Assembly (NCBI RefSeq): GCF_003115855.1 | Contig: NZ_KZ819072.1 | Location: forward strand, 248,001-312,000 | Direction of reading: 5' to 3' | Origin: Brenneria corticis | GTDB lineage: Bacteria; Pseudomonadota; Gammaproteobacteria; Enterobacterales; Enterobacteriaceae | DNA length: 64,000 bases | In this document: piece by piece, positions 1 to 9,242 of the stretch | Numbering within the stretch: position 1 is the first letter of the stretch | How the letters are laid out: each line of letters begins with the position of its first letter | Made by a program: the position numbers and the translations under genes | Notes under the pieces: generated by a model | What the model was told of the DNA's origin: nothing | The model's input: only the letters and a program-made list of their open reading frames with translations | The model's database searches: none

Positions 1-970
1 ATGCGGGATTGGTCATGGCGTCGGCGATGGTTTCATAACCGCCCAGATATCCCAGGTATGCCAGAAAGGAGTGGCTGCCGTTGAGCATGCGCAGTTTCAT
101 CATTTCAAAAGGTACGACATCGTCGACAAACTGGGCGCCGGCCTTGTCCCAGTCTGGTCGGCCGTTGACGAAATTATCCTCGATGACCCACTGGCGGAAT
201 GGTTCGCAGGCTATCGCGCACGGATCAAACACCCCTAATTGAACGGCAATATCCTGCAAAGTTTCCTCTGTGGCCGCCGGCACGATGCGATCGACCATGG
301 TGCAGGGAAAGGTTACCCGTTCTTCGATCCACGCGGCCAGTTCCTCATCGCGGACTCGAGCCAGGCCCAGTACGGCGGCGCGCGCCACATGGCCATTTTC
401 GCGTACGTTGTCGCAGGAGAGTACGGTAAAGGGTTTTTCGCCACGTAATCGGCGAATATTCAGCGCTTCCACGATATAACCGATGGCGGATTTTGGCTGT
501 GCAGGGCGCGTCAGATCGTTTTGAATCAGCGGGTTGTCTAGATCCAGCTCACCGCTGGCGGCGTTGGTACAGTAGCCTTTTTCCGTCACGGTCAATGAGA
601 CGATAGCGGTTTCCGAGCGAGCCAGCGCACGCAGGATGCCTTCGCAGCCATCGAATTCCGGATGCAGAGCCTCTTTCATCGACCCAATGATTTTTAGTTC
701 AGTACTCTTCTCGCCGCGTTCCGCTACGGTGTACAGCAGTTCCTGCGCTTTCAGGTTAGCGATCAGCCTGGCGTCGTTGCCCGGCATCAGATTGACTTCG
801 CAGATGCCCCAGTCGCTATCGGAAACTTCAAGTAGATGATGGGTGAACAGCGCCTGATGGGCGCGATGGAACGCACCGCATCCCAGATGGACGATACGTG
901 CCACCAGACGCGATTTATCCCACCGCGGGCGGGCAACGCAAGCCCGGTTATTGGCAAGATTTTTTTCCAT
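1..970 (-). CDS. uxuB: Fructuronate reductase (D-mannonate oxidoreductase), 3' end cut by window
   Basis: NAD-dependent reduction of D-fructuronate to D-mannonate in hexuronate (glucuronate) catabolism, a cytosolic enzyme of the mannitol dehydrogenase family. Reading the minus strand from the ATG at 970 gives about 323 residues. They match E. coli UxuB as I remember it almost throughout: an N-terminal nucleotide-binding start with IVHLGCGAFHRAHQ, then CEVNLMPGND, SCDNVRENG, CEPFRQWVIEDNFVNGRP and KLRMLNGSHSFLAYLGYLGG, which carries the conserved KxxxxNxxH catalytic core. The family is about 480-490 residues, so roughly the last third lies left of position 1. It follows uxuA by 120 bp on the same strand, the usual uxuAB order. 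No frameshift is seen in the visible part. Confidence 0.95.
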   Translation of the reverse strand, partial: MEKNLANNRACVARPRWDKSRLVARIVHLGCGAFHRAHQALFTHHLLEVSDSDWGICEVNLMPGNDARLIANLKAQELLYTVAERGEKSTELKIIGSMKEALHPEFDGCEGILRALARSETAIVSLTVTEKGYCTNAASGELDLDNPLIQNDLTRPAQPKSAIGYIVEALNIRRLRGEKPFTVLSCDNVRENGHVARAAVLGLARVRDEELAAWIEERVTFPCTMVDRIVPAATEETLQDIAVQLGVFDPCAIACEPFRQWVIEDNFVNGRPDWDKAGAQFVDDVVPFEMMKLRMLNGSHSFLAYLGYLGGYETIADAMTNPA

Positions 971-1090
971 AACTGACTCCAGTAAGTCCGCGGCCAGACC
1001 GGAACGACAGCGCCGCGGAGAGTGATATTATTCGACAGTGAGAAGGGGATGAGCGCCCGTATGACGCGCCGCGCGCCATGCGGATGGTGA

Positions 1091-2275
1091 TTACCGATCA
1101 AAAAAAACGCGGTGGATCGCCAGTTCCACCCCGCGTATTTCCGCCAGCCCTTTCAAGCGGCCAATTGCCGAGTAGCCCGGATTGGTTTTCTTTTTCAGGT
1201 CGTCCAGCATCTGGTGACCGTGATCCGGACGCATTGGGATCGATTCCGCATTGCCTTCTGTCACCCGGCGATGCTCTTCTTCGGCAATGGCTTTCACCAC
1301 TGCGAACATGTCGACATCGCCATACAGATGCGCCGCCTCATGGAAGCTCTTCGGATTATCTTCCCGCTTGGTGGCGCGCAAATGAATAAAGTAAATGCGC
1401 GGGCCAAAGCGCTCGACCATTCCTACCAAATCGTTGTCGGCGCGTACGCCGTAGGAGCCGGTGCACATAGTGAAACCGTTCGCCTTGCTGGCTACGGTAT
1501 CCACCATCCACTGCATATCCTCGGCGGTGGAAACAATGCGCGGTAGGCCGAGGATCGGACGCGGCGGATCGTCCGGATGGACGGCCATGCGGATGCCGGT
1601 CTCTTCCGCCACCGGGATGATGCGTTGTAGAAAGTAGGCGAAATTTTCGCGTAGTTTCACCTTATCGATCCCCTGGTAGCACGCCAGCTTCGAGCGGAAC
1701 TGGTCCAGCGTATAGCCATCTTCGGCGCCGGGCAGACCGGCGATAATATTGCGGGTAAGTTGTGTTTTTTCTTCTTCGGCCATGGTGGAGAAACGCGCCC
1801 GCGCCTGTTCAATCTCTTCGGCGTTATAGTCGGCTTCCGCCCCCGGGCGTTGCAGAATATGCAGTTCGAAAACAGCGAGCGCGATTTGATCGAAACGCAG
1901 GGCTTTTGAACCGTCCGGCAGGAGATACTCCAGATCGGTACGGGTCCAGTCCAGTATCGGCATAAAGTTGTAGCACACGGTGTAAATGCCGCATGCGGCC
2001 AGATTGCGCAGAGTTTGCTGGTAATTTTCGATCCAATGGTCGTGCTGCCCGGTATGGGTTTTAATCTCCTCGTGAATGGGGACGCTTTCCACCACGGACC
2101 ATTCCAGCCCGGCTGCCTCCACTTCCGTTTTACGTTTACGGATTTCTTCCACTGGCCACACATTTCCGTTCGGGATATGGTGCAGCGCGGTGACTATACC
2201 TGTGGCCCCCGCCTGCCTTGCATCGGCCAGGGTAACGGGATCATTGGGACCATACCAGCGCCAGGTCTGCTTCAT
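1091..2275 (-). CDS. uxuA: Mannonate dehydratase
   Basis: Dehydrates D-mannonate to 2-keto-3-deoxygluconate, the step after UxuB in glucuronate breakdown; cytosolic and metal-dependent. The 394-residue product equals the E. coli length when started at MKQTWRWYGPND. The frame runs 18 codons further up, but the chosen ATG has a GAGG Shine-Dalgarno eight bases upstream and matches the family N terminus. Conserved stretches include TALHHIPNG, VVESVPIHEEIKTHTG, CYNFMPILDWTRTDLEY, the metal-site region AVHPDDPPRPILGLPRIVS, TMCTGSYGVRADNDL and PDHGHQMLDDL. Transcribed before uxuB. The 300 bp upstream hold repeated GTCAACCAA boxes that are likely operator sites. Confidence 0.97.
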   Translation of the reverse strand: MKQTWRWYGPNDPVTLADARQAGATGIVTALHHIPNGNVWPVEEIRKRKTEVEAAGLEWSVVESVPIHEEIKTHTGQHDHWIENYQQTLRNLAACGIYTVCYNFMPILDWTRTDLEYLLPDGSKALRFDQIALAVFELHILQRPGAEADYNAEEIEQARARFSTMAEEEKTQLTRNIIAGLPGAEDGYTLDQFRSKLACYQGIDKVKLRENFAYFLQRIIPVAEETGIRMAVHPDDPPRPILGLPRIVSTAEDMQWMVDTVASKANGFTMCTGSYGVRADNDLVGMVERFGPRIYFIHLRATKREDNPKSFHEAAHLYGDVDMFAVVKAIAEEEHRRVTEGNAESIPMRPDHGHQMLDDLKKKTNPGYSAIGRLKGLAEIRGVELAIHRVFFDR

Positions 2276-2361
2276 ACTGAATACCTCATGATAATGGTGG
2301 TTGCCTTCCTGTTTTGTTCTGGTTACCACGATGTCAATGACAGGAGGAGGTTGAACAATGA

Positions 2362-2472
2362 TTGATTGACCGGTACGAAACGATGTCTCTGTTATATGAG
2401 ATCTTTTAATGTTGATTTAAGGTCAACCAATTTATTTGTATGTTCGATTATCAGATGTTATTAGTCAACCAA
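2362..2472. promoter_or_regulatory. uxuA control region with repeated GTCAACCAA boxes
   Basis: GTCAACCAA occurs at 2422-2430 and again at 2464-2472, exactly 42 bp apart (four helical turns). A one-mismatch inverted copy, TTGATTGAC, lies at 2362-2370. The interval is AT-rich, carries no gene, and separates uxuA from the convergent-side end of the lacI-family gene. AACCAATT half-sites resemble both UxuR/ExuR boxes (AATTGGTATACCAATT, from memory) and LacI-family palindromes, so the bound regulator is inferred, not shown. Confidence 0.55.
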
Positions 2473-2571
2473 AATAGCCTTGTTCCCTATAAGTTATCTG
2501 CAACCATGTTTTTTTTGTGATGGAAATCAAGTTTTATCGTTTTGCTGCGTAGCGCGCTTGAAATACTCCAA

Positions 2572-3642
2572 TCAGTCATACAATCCTTCTTTATTGATCG
2601 GCGTATGCGCGTTATTGACACGGATTCGCTTGACGGACTCACCCATCACCAGAACACCGTGCAGCAACAGATTTCCGGAGGACTGAGTGGGGCAGATCAA
2701 ACGCCGTTGCAGCATGCGAATCGCTTCTTCCCCCAATTCCTCGCGCGGAACATGCAGCGACGTTAGAGGGATGCCGTGTATAGCCGGCATGTTGAAACCA
2801 TCCACGCTCATTACCGAGATATCCTGCGGCACGCGTATTCCCGCGTCCTGCAACGCGGTTACTGCTCCGTCGGCCATAAAGTCGCCGCCGGCCAGGATGA
2901 CTGTCGGCAGCGTTTCTGGCGGGGGGCGGCGCAGGAATGCGCTCATGCGATGATAGCTTTCCGCCGTACCGAATCCGTTTACCGCCAGCAGATGGTGTTC
3001 TTCCTCAAACGGCAAATTATGTTGTTTCATGGCCTCTTTAATGCCCTGAAGCCGTTGTTCCATGGTGTAACGCCGCAGGCAAAGCAGATTGAGAATGTGA
3101 TGATGTCCCTGTTCGATCAGGTAGTTAGCGGCCATCTCGCCGAGCAACTGGTGATCTGGCGCCACGCTGGGCAATCGCATCCGGCGATCGCGGCAGTTGA
3201 TCAGCACACAGGGTTTGCCCAAATCGGCCGCCAACGCATGCACGTAGGCATCATCAATACCAATGAGCAATGCCGCCTCCGTCGTGGGGTCGTTCATTTT
3301 TTCCATAAACAGCGCAGCGTCGCTGTCATTCTCTTCCAAACAGCAATAGCGCACCCGCACCTCATGGGGCCGCAGTGCGTTGACCACCCCCTGGATCACC
3401 CTGTAGTAAAAGATGTCGGTTCGCGCGTCAAACGCCCGCGACGGCGCGAATAGCGTTATTCCGTTCAGTAACAGCCGTCCGGCCGCTAGTTCGTCCAGTA
3501 CGCCATACTGGTGCGCGCACGTCAGTACCCGCTGTTTAGCGTTTTCACTGGTATTGGCTTTGCCGGACAACACGCGGGAAACGGTGCTGATTGATAGCCC
3601 TGTCTGGAAGGCAATTTCTCTGATTTTTAACTTTCCACTCAT
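2572..3642 (-). CDS. LacI-family transcriptional regulator
   Basis: Predicted DNA-binding repressor of 356 residues, normal for the family. Residues about 5-50 form the LacI helix-turn-helix with the diagnostic TGLSISTVSRVLSGKAN and hinge region. The rest is a periplasmic-binding-protein-like effector domain, with PTVILAGGDFMADGAVTAL and the conserved SVMSVDGFNMPAIHGIPLTS segment near the end. It is transcribed away from the GH31 gene and towards uxuA, so it most plausibly responds to a sugar released or used by these neighbours. The start ATG at 3642 has a TGGA-type ribosome site. The palindrome TTGGTTAACCAA in the divergent promoter region is a good candidate for its own operator. The effector cannot be told from the sequence. 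Confidence 0.9.
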   Translation of the reverse strand: MSGKLKIREIAFQTGLSISTVSRVLSGKANTSENAKQRVLTCAHQYGVLDELAAGRLLLNGITLFAPSRAFDARTDIFYYRVIQGVVNALRPHEVRVRYCCLEENDSDAALFMEKMNDPTTEAALLIGIDDAYVHALAADLGKPCVLINCRDRRMRLPSVAPDHQLLGEMAANYLIEQGHHHILNLLCLRRYTMEQRLQGIKEAMKQHNLPFEEEHHLLAVNGFGTAESYHRMSAFLRRPPPETLPTVILAGGDFMADGAVTALQDAGIRVPQDISVMSVDGFNMPAIHGIPLTSLHVPREELGEEAIRMLQRRLICPTQSSGNLLLHGVLVMGESVKRIRVNNAHTPINKEGLYD

Positions 3643-3801
3643 TTTGTGATCCAGTTCAAGTTTAAAAATGACAAATTTTTCATGAAAGGAAGATGCTGAA
3701 AGTTAAGCGTTTTATTCGTTCTATTCATGCCTTCTTAGTTTGCTATGAAAAAAATTGCAAAAAAGTGCGTATTCCCGCATTTTTAACTCATTTATTATTT
3801 A

Positions 3802-3860
3802 TTGGTTAACCAATTTAATTGGCTGGTTTTTTAACTGGCCTTTTATCACAAACCAATTAA
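3802..3860. promoter_or_regulatory. Divergent promoter region lacI / GH31 with operator palindromes
   Basis: The perfect palindrome TTGGTTAACCAA (3802-3813) overlaps a second one, CCAATTTAATTGG (3810-3822). A further AACCAATTAA follows at 3851-3860. The gap 3643-4083 carries no convincing gene and serves both the LacI-family gene (leftward) and the GH31 gene (rightward). The same half-site recurs upstream of uxuA, which points to joint control. Protein binding is inferred. Confidence 0.6.
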
Positions 3861-4083
3861 AAGACGAAAAATCAACAGTCGGTCATGGCGTCGGTTTCTC
3901 CACGCTTAAAAATGGTCACGCAGCAGGACAGCGTGGGCCAAATATAGCGACCGTAGTTCAGCGACTGCAGAAATGGGGATATTACGGCGCATCTCGATAT
4001 CAATAATGCGGCATGAATCTCAAGCCGATCGCCTTTATCGCCGAGTATCCGATGTATGGATTGTTAGCTGGGGTAAATCGTTT

Positions 4084-6453
4084 ATGAAGACTTTGAAAAA
4101 CTGGGTACTGAATCAGCATACAGCCGAATTTGTCGAACTGAACGTGGACGGGCGGCACCTGTTTCGTATTTATGTGCTGGAAGAAGATGTGTTTCGCGTA
4201 CTGATCAAGCGTAAGGGTGAATTGGAACTGGATCGTACCTGGAGCATCGCGCCTGAACGGGATGTGCCTTGGGAAGGGCGTTCGCGCGAAAGCTGCGCTG
4301 GATTCAGCCTGCCTGGCATCAAATTGGAACCGTTGGACTGTGGCTTGCGAGTCAGCTCGGCAAAGCTGCGCGTTACCCTGCATCAGCCGCTGTGGCTGGC
4401 GTGGGAGTACCGAAACGAGCTGGGCGAGTGGCAGCCTCTGGCCGCCGATCGGCCGACCAGCGCCTATCTGCTCAATGTACATGGTGACGGGGTGGAACAT
4501 TACCAACGCCGTTATCCTCAGGATAGCTATTACGGGCTGGGTGAAAAAGCGGGTGATCTGAACCGTGCCGGCCGCCGCTTTGAGTTCCGCAACCTGGACG
4601 CGATGGGGTACAACGCGGCCTCGACCGATCCTTTGTACAAGCACATTCCCTTTACCATTACTCGTCGCGGCGACGGCGTGAGTTTCGGCCTGTTTTACGA
4701 CAACCTGAGCACCACTCGGCTGGATTTGGGCAACGAGTTGGACAACTACCATCTGGCCTACCGCCGCTATCACGCTGAAGCGGGCGATCTGGATTACTAT
4801 CTGTTCCTGGGGCCGCGCGTGCTGGACGTCACCAAAAAGTTCGTGCGCCTGACCGGTAAGACGCTGTTCGGCCCCAAGTGGAGCCTGGGCTATAGCGGTT
4901 CCACCATGCACTATACCGACGCGGCCGATGCGCAGCGGCAGTTGATGAAGTTTATCGCGCTGTGCCGCGAGCACGACATTCCGTGCGACTCTTTCCAGCT
5001 CTCTTCCGGCTATACCTCAATTAACGACAAACGTTACGTGTTCAACTGGAACTACGAAAAGGTGCCGCAGCCAACGGTAATGACTCAGGCATTTCATGAC
5101 GCCGGACTTAAACTGGCCGCCAATATCAAACCTTGTCTGTTGCAGGATCATCCGCTGTATCCGCGAGTGGCGGAGCAAAACCTGTTCATTCGCGATTCGG
5201 AAACGGATGCGCCGGAACGTTCCTGTTTCTGGGATGACGAAGGGTCGCATCTCGATTTCACCAACCCGGAGACTGTGGTCTGGTGGCAGGACAATGTCAC
5301 CGCCCAATTGCTGAAAATGGGCATTGATGCAACCTGGAATGATAATAATGAATATGAGGTATGGGATGGGGAAGCGCGTTGCCACGGTTTTGGTAAGGAA
5401 ATCGCCATCAAGCATATCCGCCCGGTGATGCCGCTGCTGATGATGCGTGCCTCAATGGAAGCCCAGCGGCGCTTTGCGCCGGACAAGCGCCCCTATCTGA
5501 TTTCCCGTTCCGGCTGTGCGGGCATGCAGCGCTACGTACAAACCTGGAGTGGCGATAACCGCACCAACTGGCAAACCCTGCGTTACAATATCCGCATGGG
5601 CGTCGGCATGAGCCTTTCCGGCCTCTACAACGTCGGACATGACGTCGGCGGTTTCTCTGGCGATAAGCCCGACGCCGAGCTGTTTGTGCGCTGGGTGCAG
5701 AACGGCGTAATGCACCCGCGTTTCACCATCCATTCCTGGAACGACGATCGTTCCGTCAACGAGCCTTGGATGTATCCGTCCGTCACGCCTGCCGTCCGGG
5801 AAGCGATAGCCCTGCGCTATCGTTTGCTGCCCTATTTTTACACCTTGCTATGGCAAGCCAGCCACGACGACGAACCGATGCTGCGTCCGACCTTTCTCGA
5901 TCATGAGCAGGATCCGGCCACGTTCGCGGAGACGGACGATTTTATGCTGGGGCGGGATTTACTGGTGGCCAGCGTGGTGGAAGCGGGACAGCGTCAGCGC
6001 GCGGTTTATCTGCCGCGCAACGCGTCCGGCTGGTATGACTTTTATACCGGAGTCTGGTTCAGCGGCGGACAGACCGTCACGCTGGACGCTCCGCTGGAGC
6101 GCTTGCCGCTGTTGGCGCGTGCTGGCGCCATGCTGCCGCTCTCTTCTCGCACGTCGTATGTTGATCATCTGGTCGACGATTGCCGTGACATGTTGCTGTT
6201 CCCGCCAATGGGGAAAGGTCGGGACGGCGGGCTATTGTTCGAAGATGACGGCGAGTCTAACGGTTGGCGGCAGGATGATGCGTTGTGGCTCCGCTGGGAC
6301 ATCGCCAGCGATAATCAACGCATCAAAGTGCAATTCCATGTCGAGGGGAAATATCGCCCGGCGTGGAATACGCTCAATATTCACCTGCCCGTAGACGAAC
6401 GTCGTACGCTGTACGTTAACGGTCTGCCGCAATCCTACTGGTCTTTGGTTTAA
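4084..6453 (+). CDS. Glycoside hydrolase family 31 alpha-glycosidase
   Basis: Retaining alpha-glycosidase of family GH31, 789 residues from the ATG at 4084. The frame is open to 3973, but the extra residues look non-coding and the usual N-terminal beta-sandwich begins at MKTLKNWVLN. Seen: the N-terminal domain with YYGLGEKAGDLNR, then the barrel with the nucleophile motif WNDNNEYE (Asp about 420) and the acid/base motif WSGDNRTNW (Asp about 491), followed by HDVGGFSGDKPDAELFVRWVQ and HPRFTIHSWNDD. There is no signal peptide, so it is a cytosolic enzyme acting on an imported oligosaccharide. Beside uxuAB and a LacI regulator, a uronate- or plant-glycan-derived substrate is possible, but alpha-glucosidase, alpha-xylosidase and related activities cannot be told apart here. 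Confidence 0.9.
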   Translation: MKTLKNWVLNQHTAEFVELNVDGRHLFRIYVLEEDVFRVLIKRKGELELDRTWSIAPERDVPWEGRSRESCAGFSLPGIKLEPLDCGLRVSSAKLRVTLHQPLWLAWEYRNELGEWQPLAADRPTSAYLLNVHGDGVEHYQRRYPQDSYYGLGEKAGDLNRAGRRFEFRNLDAMGYNAASTDPLYKHIPFTITRRGDGVSFGLFYDNLSTTRLDLGNELDNYHLAYRRYHAEAGDLDYYLFLGPRVLDVTKKFVRLTGKTLFGPKWSLGYSGSTMHYTDAADAQRQLMKFIALCREHDIPCDSFQLSSGYTSINDKRYVFNWNYEKVPQPTVMTQAFHDAGLKLAANIKPCLLQDHPLYPRVAEQNLFIRDSETDAPERSCFWDDEGSHLDFTNPETVVWWQDNVTAQLLKMGIDATWNDNNEYEVWDGEARCHGFGKEIAIKHIRPVMPLLMMRASMEAQRRFAPDKRPYLISRSGCAGMQRYVQTWSGDNRTNWQTLRYNIRMGVGMSLSGLYNVGHDVGGFSGDKPDAELFVRWVQNGVMHPRFTIHSWNDDRSVNEPWMYPSVTPAVREAIALRYRLLPYFYTLLWQASHDDEPMLRPTFLDHEQDPATFAETDDFMLGRDLLVASVVEAGQRQRAVYLPRNASGWYDFYTGVWFSGGQTVTLDAPLERLPLLARAGAMLPLSSRTSYVDHLVDDCRDMLLFPPMGKGRDGGLLFEDDGESNGWRQDDALWLRWDIASDNQRIKVQFHVEGKYRPAWNTLNIHLPVDERRTLYVNGLPQSYWSLV

Positions 6454-6529
6454 GCATGCTCAACCGCGGTGCGGCAGGAAAATCTGCGAGCGCCGCGCGG
6501 CTGTTTCCAACCTATAAAAGCGAAATGAT

Positions 6530-8092
6530 ATGAAACTACGAACCCGAATCATACTGCTGTGCGGCGCTATGCTGCTGGGGTTATTGGTGTTATCGGCGGT
6601 GGCCTTGAATACTCTGTATTCGTCTATGATGAAGGAGCGCATCGGCCAGATCGCCGCACTGGTGGAACTGGCGCATGCGTCCGCGCAAAAAACCTACGAG
6701 AGAGAGAAATCCGAGCAGATCTCACACGAGGAAGCGCTGGAGGAGGCTAAACGTGCCATCGGCAGCTTTCATCATGGCAATCGCTATTTTTTCGTGCTGG
6801 GCTACAGTGACGACGTAAATTATGTGCACCCCGACCCTAAACGTGTAGGCACCGTCGACGCCAATGGCGGCCGGGAAAACGGGGCTCGCAGCCGTGCGGC
6901 GCTGAAGGAACAGACCATCGCGATTAATGTGGGCAAGGGCATGCGCCCCGGTTCTCAGACGCCTGTCGAGAAAATTTATGCCATCACCCGCTTCGAACCC
7001 TACGACTGGATCATCGGCACCGGTGATTACATCGATGATATCCAGCAGGTGTTCTGGCGTAACGCGCTCACTCTGCTGTCCATTGTCGCGGCGCTGCTGC
7101 TGGTGATTTCTCTGCTGGCGTGGAACATGCTGCGTACGCTGTTGCGTCAATTGGGCGGCGAACCGCAGTACGCCGTTAACGTGGTGAAACAAATCGCCGA
7201 CGGCAATCTGGTAGTTGAGGTACAGACGCTGCCCGACGATCGGGGCAGCATTCTGCACGCCATCCGCACCATGCGCGATAGCCTCGCCGCGCTGGTGAGC
7301 CAGGTGCGCGGCAGCACCGACTCCATCACCTCCGCATCTGAGCAAATCGCCTCCGGCAACGAGGATCTTTCGGCCCGAACCGAGTCGCAGGCCAGCGCGC
7401 TGGAACAGACGGCGGCGGCGATGGAGCAATTGACCGCCACCGTACAAAACAATGCGGAGAATGCGCGCCGTACCAATGAACTGGCGCAGTCCGCATCCGA
7501 CGTGGCAGAGCGCGGCGGTTTGGTGATCAGCCAGGTGGTTGATACCATGGACGCGATCAATACCTCTTCGCGCAAAATGGCGGACATCATCGGCGTGATT
7601 GACGGAATAGCCTTCCAGACCAATATTCTGGCGCTTAATGCGGCAGTCGAGGCTGCGCGCGCCGGCGAACAGGGGCGCGGTTTCGCGGTAGTGGCAGGCG
7701 AGGTGCGCACGTTGGCGCAGCGATCTGCTGCCGCAGCCAAGGAGATCAGGGGTCTGATCGACAATTCGGTGTTCAAAGTCATCGAGGGAACCAATCTGGT
7801 GAAAAACGCCGGCGCCACCATGAGCGAAATCGTCGAGAGCGTGCAGCGCGTCACCGTAATGGTGGCAGCGATCAGTTCTGCCGGTGCTGAACAGAGCTCC
7901 GGCATCGAGCAGGTCAATCAGGCTGTGTCGCAGATGGATCAGAGCACGGAACAGAATGCGACGCTGGTGCTGGAAGTCCTTGCCGCGGCGAAATCGCTGA
8001 ACAATCAGGCCTTGGAGTTGACGCGCACTGTCGATCAGTTCCGCGTTGATGAATCCGCCGATTCTCCGCTCTCTGTGGCACATCAAGCCTGA
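6530..8092 (+). CDS. Methyl-accepting chemotaxis protein with single-Cache sensor
   Basis: Inner-membrane chemoreceptor of 520 residues. TM1 lies at about 7-29. The periplasmic part (30-175) resembles a single Cache-2 domain (GNRYFFVLGYSDDVNYVHPD, then FEPYDWIIGTGDYIDDI). TM2 is at about 179-200, followed by a HAMP region and the cytoplasmic signalling helices. The hairpin tip IDGIAFQTNILALNAAVEAA at about 360-380 and the adapter-binding stretch GFAVVAGEVRTLAQRSA are intact. The C terminus ends SVAHQA without an NWETF-type CheR/CheB tether. It starts 77 bp after the GH31 stop, so co-transcription with the sugar gene is possible. The ligand is unknown; single-Cache receptors often sense small organic acids. 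Confidence 0.92.
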   Translation: MKLRTRIILLCGAMLLGLLVLSAVALNTLYSSMMKERIGQIAALVELAHASAQKTYEREKSEQISHEEALEEAKRAIGSFHHGNRYFFVLGYSDDVNYVHPDPKRVGTVDANGGRENGARSRAALKEQTIAINVGKGMRPGSQTPVEKIYAITRFEPYDWIIGTGDYIDDIQQVFWRNALTLLSIVAALLLVISLLAWNMLRTLLRQLGGEPQYAVNVVKQIADGNLVVEVQTLPDDRGSILHAIRTMRDSLAALVSQVRGSTDSITSASEQIASGNEDLSARTESQASALEQTAAAMEQLTATVQNNAENARRTNELAQSASDVAERGGLVISQVVDTMDAINTSSRKMADIIGVIDGIAFQTNILALNAAVEAARAGEQGRGFAVVAGEVRTLAQRSAAAAKEIRGLIDNSVFKVIEGTNLVKNAGATMSEIVESVQRVTVMVAAISSAGAEQSSGIEQVNQAVSQMDQSTEQNATLVLEVLAAAKSLNNQALELTRTVDQFRVDESADSPLSVAHQA

Positions 8093-8388
8093 TGCATTAG
8101 TCTCTTCCGCAACGCTCTGGATTTTTGGCGGGTTAAGCGCGGAAAGCAATAAATTGTATTCAATTTTCTATTGGTGGCTTATCGGGTTAAGACGAGTGTT
8201 TTTATCTCTTTTATATTCTGAATTAATGCTGTTTCTCAGCAAGTTACGAACGCCTTCTACTTATCTATTTACCCAACTGATGAAATCAGACGTTACGTTT
8301 GTTCTTTCAAACCAGCTTACGCGTGTTGTTTACGCTATAGCGTCGTCTCAATGTTATCAGGTACGGAAGGCGGTAATTATAGGTTGCC

Positions 8389-8724
8389 TTAATCTGTGGC
8401 AGTCTGTCCTGGAAGCGCGTTTAAAGATTCATAATCAATTTCAGAATCATTCTCTTCAAGTAACTGAGTTAGTGAAAGAAGGGTATTAAATTCATTCAGA
8501 AGTATTTCTGCATCAGATTTAAGCGGATTATCAGCCGAATCAAGCGCGGCGTTGATGGCCTTTTTAACGTTCTCAACCATTTCGTTTACACCACCGTTTT
8601 TGCCGATGGTCAGTAATAGGGCTCCAAGGAGTAGTGACTGCGCCTCTACTCTGGCTGCAAGAAGCTTGGCTTCCGCATCCATCTTAGAAATCTTGGTGAC
8701 CATGCTAATAATTACGTTTTTCAT
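8389..8724 (-). CDS. iraP: IraP-family RssB anti-adapter (RpoS stabiliser)
   Basis: Small predicted cytosolic protein, 111 residues. The first about 85 residues follow E. coli IraP closely by eye: a MKN start, the helical KMDAEAKLLAARVEAQSLLLGALL stretch split around the family VEA motif, then a VEN/AINAALD region and a final helix. E. coli IraP (86 residues) binds RssB and blocks ClpXP degradation of sigma S during phosphate starvation. This protein is about 25 residues longer with an acidic tail. The ATG at 8724 follows a run of G that gives a strong ribosome site. It lies in an accessory strip away from any stress operon. The 296 bp between it and the chemoreceptor show no gene I can support. 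Confidence 0.72.
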   Translation of the reverse strand: MKNVIISMVTKISKMDAEAKLLAARVEAQSLLLGALLLTIGKNGGVNEMVENVKKAINAALDSADNPLKSDAEILLNEFNTLLSLTQLLEENDSEIDYESLNALPGQTATD

Positions 8725-8784
8725 AATACCCCCTTTTTTTTTGCCAGCTTAACCTTTTAGTAAAATAAGGGCGAGATTTCTTTG

Positions 8785-9138
8785 ATGAAAAAACAAATCT
8801 CCTTTGTGGTTGTTGGGGGCCGCCATGCTCCGTTGTTGGATCTGGTAACATCGTTTGGCGCTTACCTTTTGATTGATGAAGGAAATCATGATGAAAACTG
8901 GGCTCATCGCCGTGCACTGGAATGGGCTGCGGCATAGCCGTGCCAGGCTGTGGTAATTGAAGATGACGCACTACCTGTTCCGGGATTTGCTGATCCGGCA
9001 ACAAAGTCAGACATCAAATTAATGATAGCCAATGCGGTGACTAAATCCCTGTTCCTACTGCGTCGGAACTTCCGGCTGACGCCCTGTTACCGCAAACCAA
9101 ATTGTCCGGCAGGTCAGTTCAGTGTCCGGCCTGTCTGA
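8785..9138 (+). pseudogene. Phage-type protein remnant with in-frame amber stop
   Basis: The frame starting at ATG 8785 reads KKQISFVVVGGRHAP and LLIDEGNHDENWAHRRALE, then meets TAG at 8935-8937. It continues in the same frame through CQAVVIEDDALPVPGFADPA to a stop at 9138. The reading resumes with sensible protein sequence, so this is one gene broken by a single nonsense codon, possibly also truncated or divergent after about residue 75. The VVIEDDALP signature resembles glycosyltransferase-like phage proteins that I recall from tailed-phage genomes; this assignment is tentative. A GGGCGAG ribosome-site-like sequence lies upstream. It marks the strip as a place of past phage or island insertion. 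Confidence 0.6.
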
Positions 9139-9242
9139 GAAGGCTCAACGGCATATTACTATGGGTTCTAATCATTATTATAAATGCTGGTTTTTATAGA
9201 TCTATATCCTCTAATGGATAATATAGGGTTTGGGGAACCTTG

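Noticed and set aside
4000..4974. 324-codon minus-strand frame opposite the GH31 gene
   Set aside because: It lies wholly opposite a gene with clear catalytic motifs and shows no family features.
6722..8149. 475-codon minus-strand frame opposite the chemoreceptor
   Set aside because: A shadow of a G+C-rich coding frame; His/Arg/Gln-rich and featureless.
8046..8489. 147-codon plus-strand frame between the chemoreceptor and the IraP-like gene
   Set aside because: It overlaps both real genes, has no ribosome site and its sequence is not protein-like over the AT-rich part.
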